Shown here: positions 12,718-12,797 of the stretch, one piece after another
How positions within the stretch are numbered: the first letter of the stretch is position 1
Layout of the letters: each line of letters starts with the position of its first letter
Source: Actinomycetota bacterium
Lineage (GTDB): Bacteria > Actinomycetota > Thermoleophilia > Solirubrobacterales > Solirubrobacteraceae
Direction of reading: 5' to 3'
NCBI GenBank assembly: GCA_019348435.1
Contig: JAHWJM010000030.1
Location: 1 to 12,797, forward strand
DNA: 12,797 nt
The notes under the pieces: generated by a model
Database searches by the model: none
Seen by the model: the letters and a program-made list of their open reading frames with translations, nothing else
Told to the model about the DNA's origin: nothing
Position numbers and translations under genes: made by a program

Positions 12718-12723
12718 ATCCTA
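12718..12723 (-). promoter_or_regulatory. -10-like element (TAGGAT) for clpP
   Basis: TAGGAT on the minus strand (four of six TATAAT positions, including T1, A2 and T6) ends six bases before the clpP ATG, predicting transcription from the start codon itself. Confidence 0.5.
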
Positions 12724-12778
12724 GTGGTCGCCCCCCGCAGGGACGCGGGAGCGCCAGGAGGGCTCCGCCTGCCCCGGC

Positions 12779-12784
12779 TAGCCT
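12779..12784 (+). promoter_or_regulatory. -10-like element (TAGCCT) for a gene starting at the right edge
   Basis: TAGCCT ends seven bases before a GTG at 12792-12794, followed by ACC at the end of the window. The spacing equals that of the other leaderless-type starts here, so a plus-strand gene divergent from clpP probably begins at 12792. Only six bases of it are visible, so nothing can be said of its product. Confidence 0.35.
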
Positions 12785-12797
12785 GGGGTGCGTGACC

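Noticed and set aside
1..12797. CRISPR arrays, tRNA/rRNA genes, phage genes or a defence island
   Set aside because: No regularly spaced repeats, no tRNA-like cloverleaf core and no phage or nuclease-type defence gene was seen on either strand; covariance-model searches were not possible.

Overview
The window is GC-rich throughout (roughly 70% by eye), with strongly G/C-biased third codon positions, GTG starts and GTGA/ATGA gene overlaps. It looks like chromosomal backbone of a high-GC actinobacterium. The gene families present (secreted lamin-tail protein, DUF1918, ABM-type monooxygenase, an MBL-like protein with a degenerate HHH motif, TreY) fit Thermoleophilia/Solirubrobacterales best. That placement is inference; no rRNA or other marker is present.

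Left edge (1-1471): a minus-strand fragment of an IS1182-like transposase runs off the left end. It is followed by about 200 unassigned bases with a G-rich tract, then a treY (maltooligosyltrehalose synthase) gene that lacks its N-terminal half. Both genes are cut on the side facing the other, so this is either a rearrangement scar or an assembly join. A strong perfect dyad follows treY.

1546-3208 (+): a tightly coupled three-gene unit with 4-base GTGA overlaps: a secreted lamin-tail-domain protein, a 69-residue ABM-family protein that appears to have lost its middle, and a secreted M23 peptidase with all metal ligands. It meets head-on a lipoprotein of the phytase-like esterase family (3205-4467, -), the two stop codons sharing two bases. 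Upstream of that on the minus strand is an MBL-fold-like hydrolase (4583-5188).

5329-7171: an ATGA-coupled minus-strand pair of small unknown proteins (a helical pseudo-repeat protein and a zinc ribbon). It diverges from a PEP mutase/isocitrate lyase superfamily enzyme across a 10-bp AT-rich palindrome that supplies a -10-like hexamer to both strands. A DUF1918 protein with a textbook Shine-Dalgarno follows.

7180-9716 (-): a membrane-anchored or secreted glycoside hydrolase family 2 enzyme, a small single-span membrane protein and CutA. 9806-12077 (+): a fumarylacetoacetate hydrolase family enzyme overlapping by 14 bases a full-length M32 carboxypeptidase. 12130-12711 (-): a ClpP with intact triad. 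The first bases of a divergent gene probably begin at 12792.

Most transcription-unit heads have a -10-like hexamer 6-10 bases before the start codon and no Shine-Dalgarno, suggesting widespread leaderless transcription. I saw no phage, CRISPR, tRNA/rRNA or defence locus. The best leads are the gene remnants at the left edge, the internally shortened ABM gene kept in a coupled operon, the unknown helical/zinc-ribbon pair and the promoter architecture.
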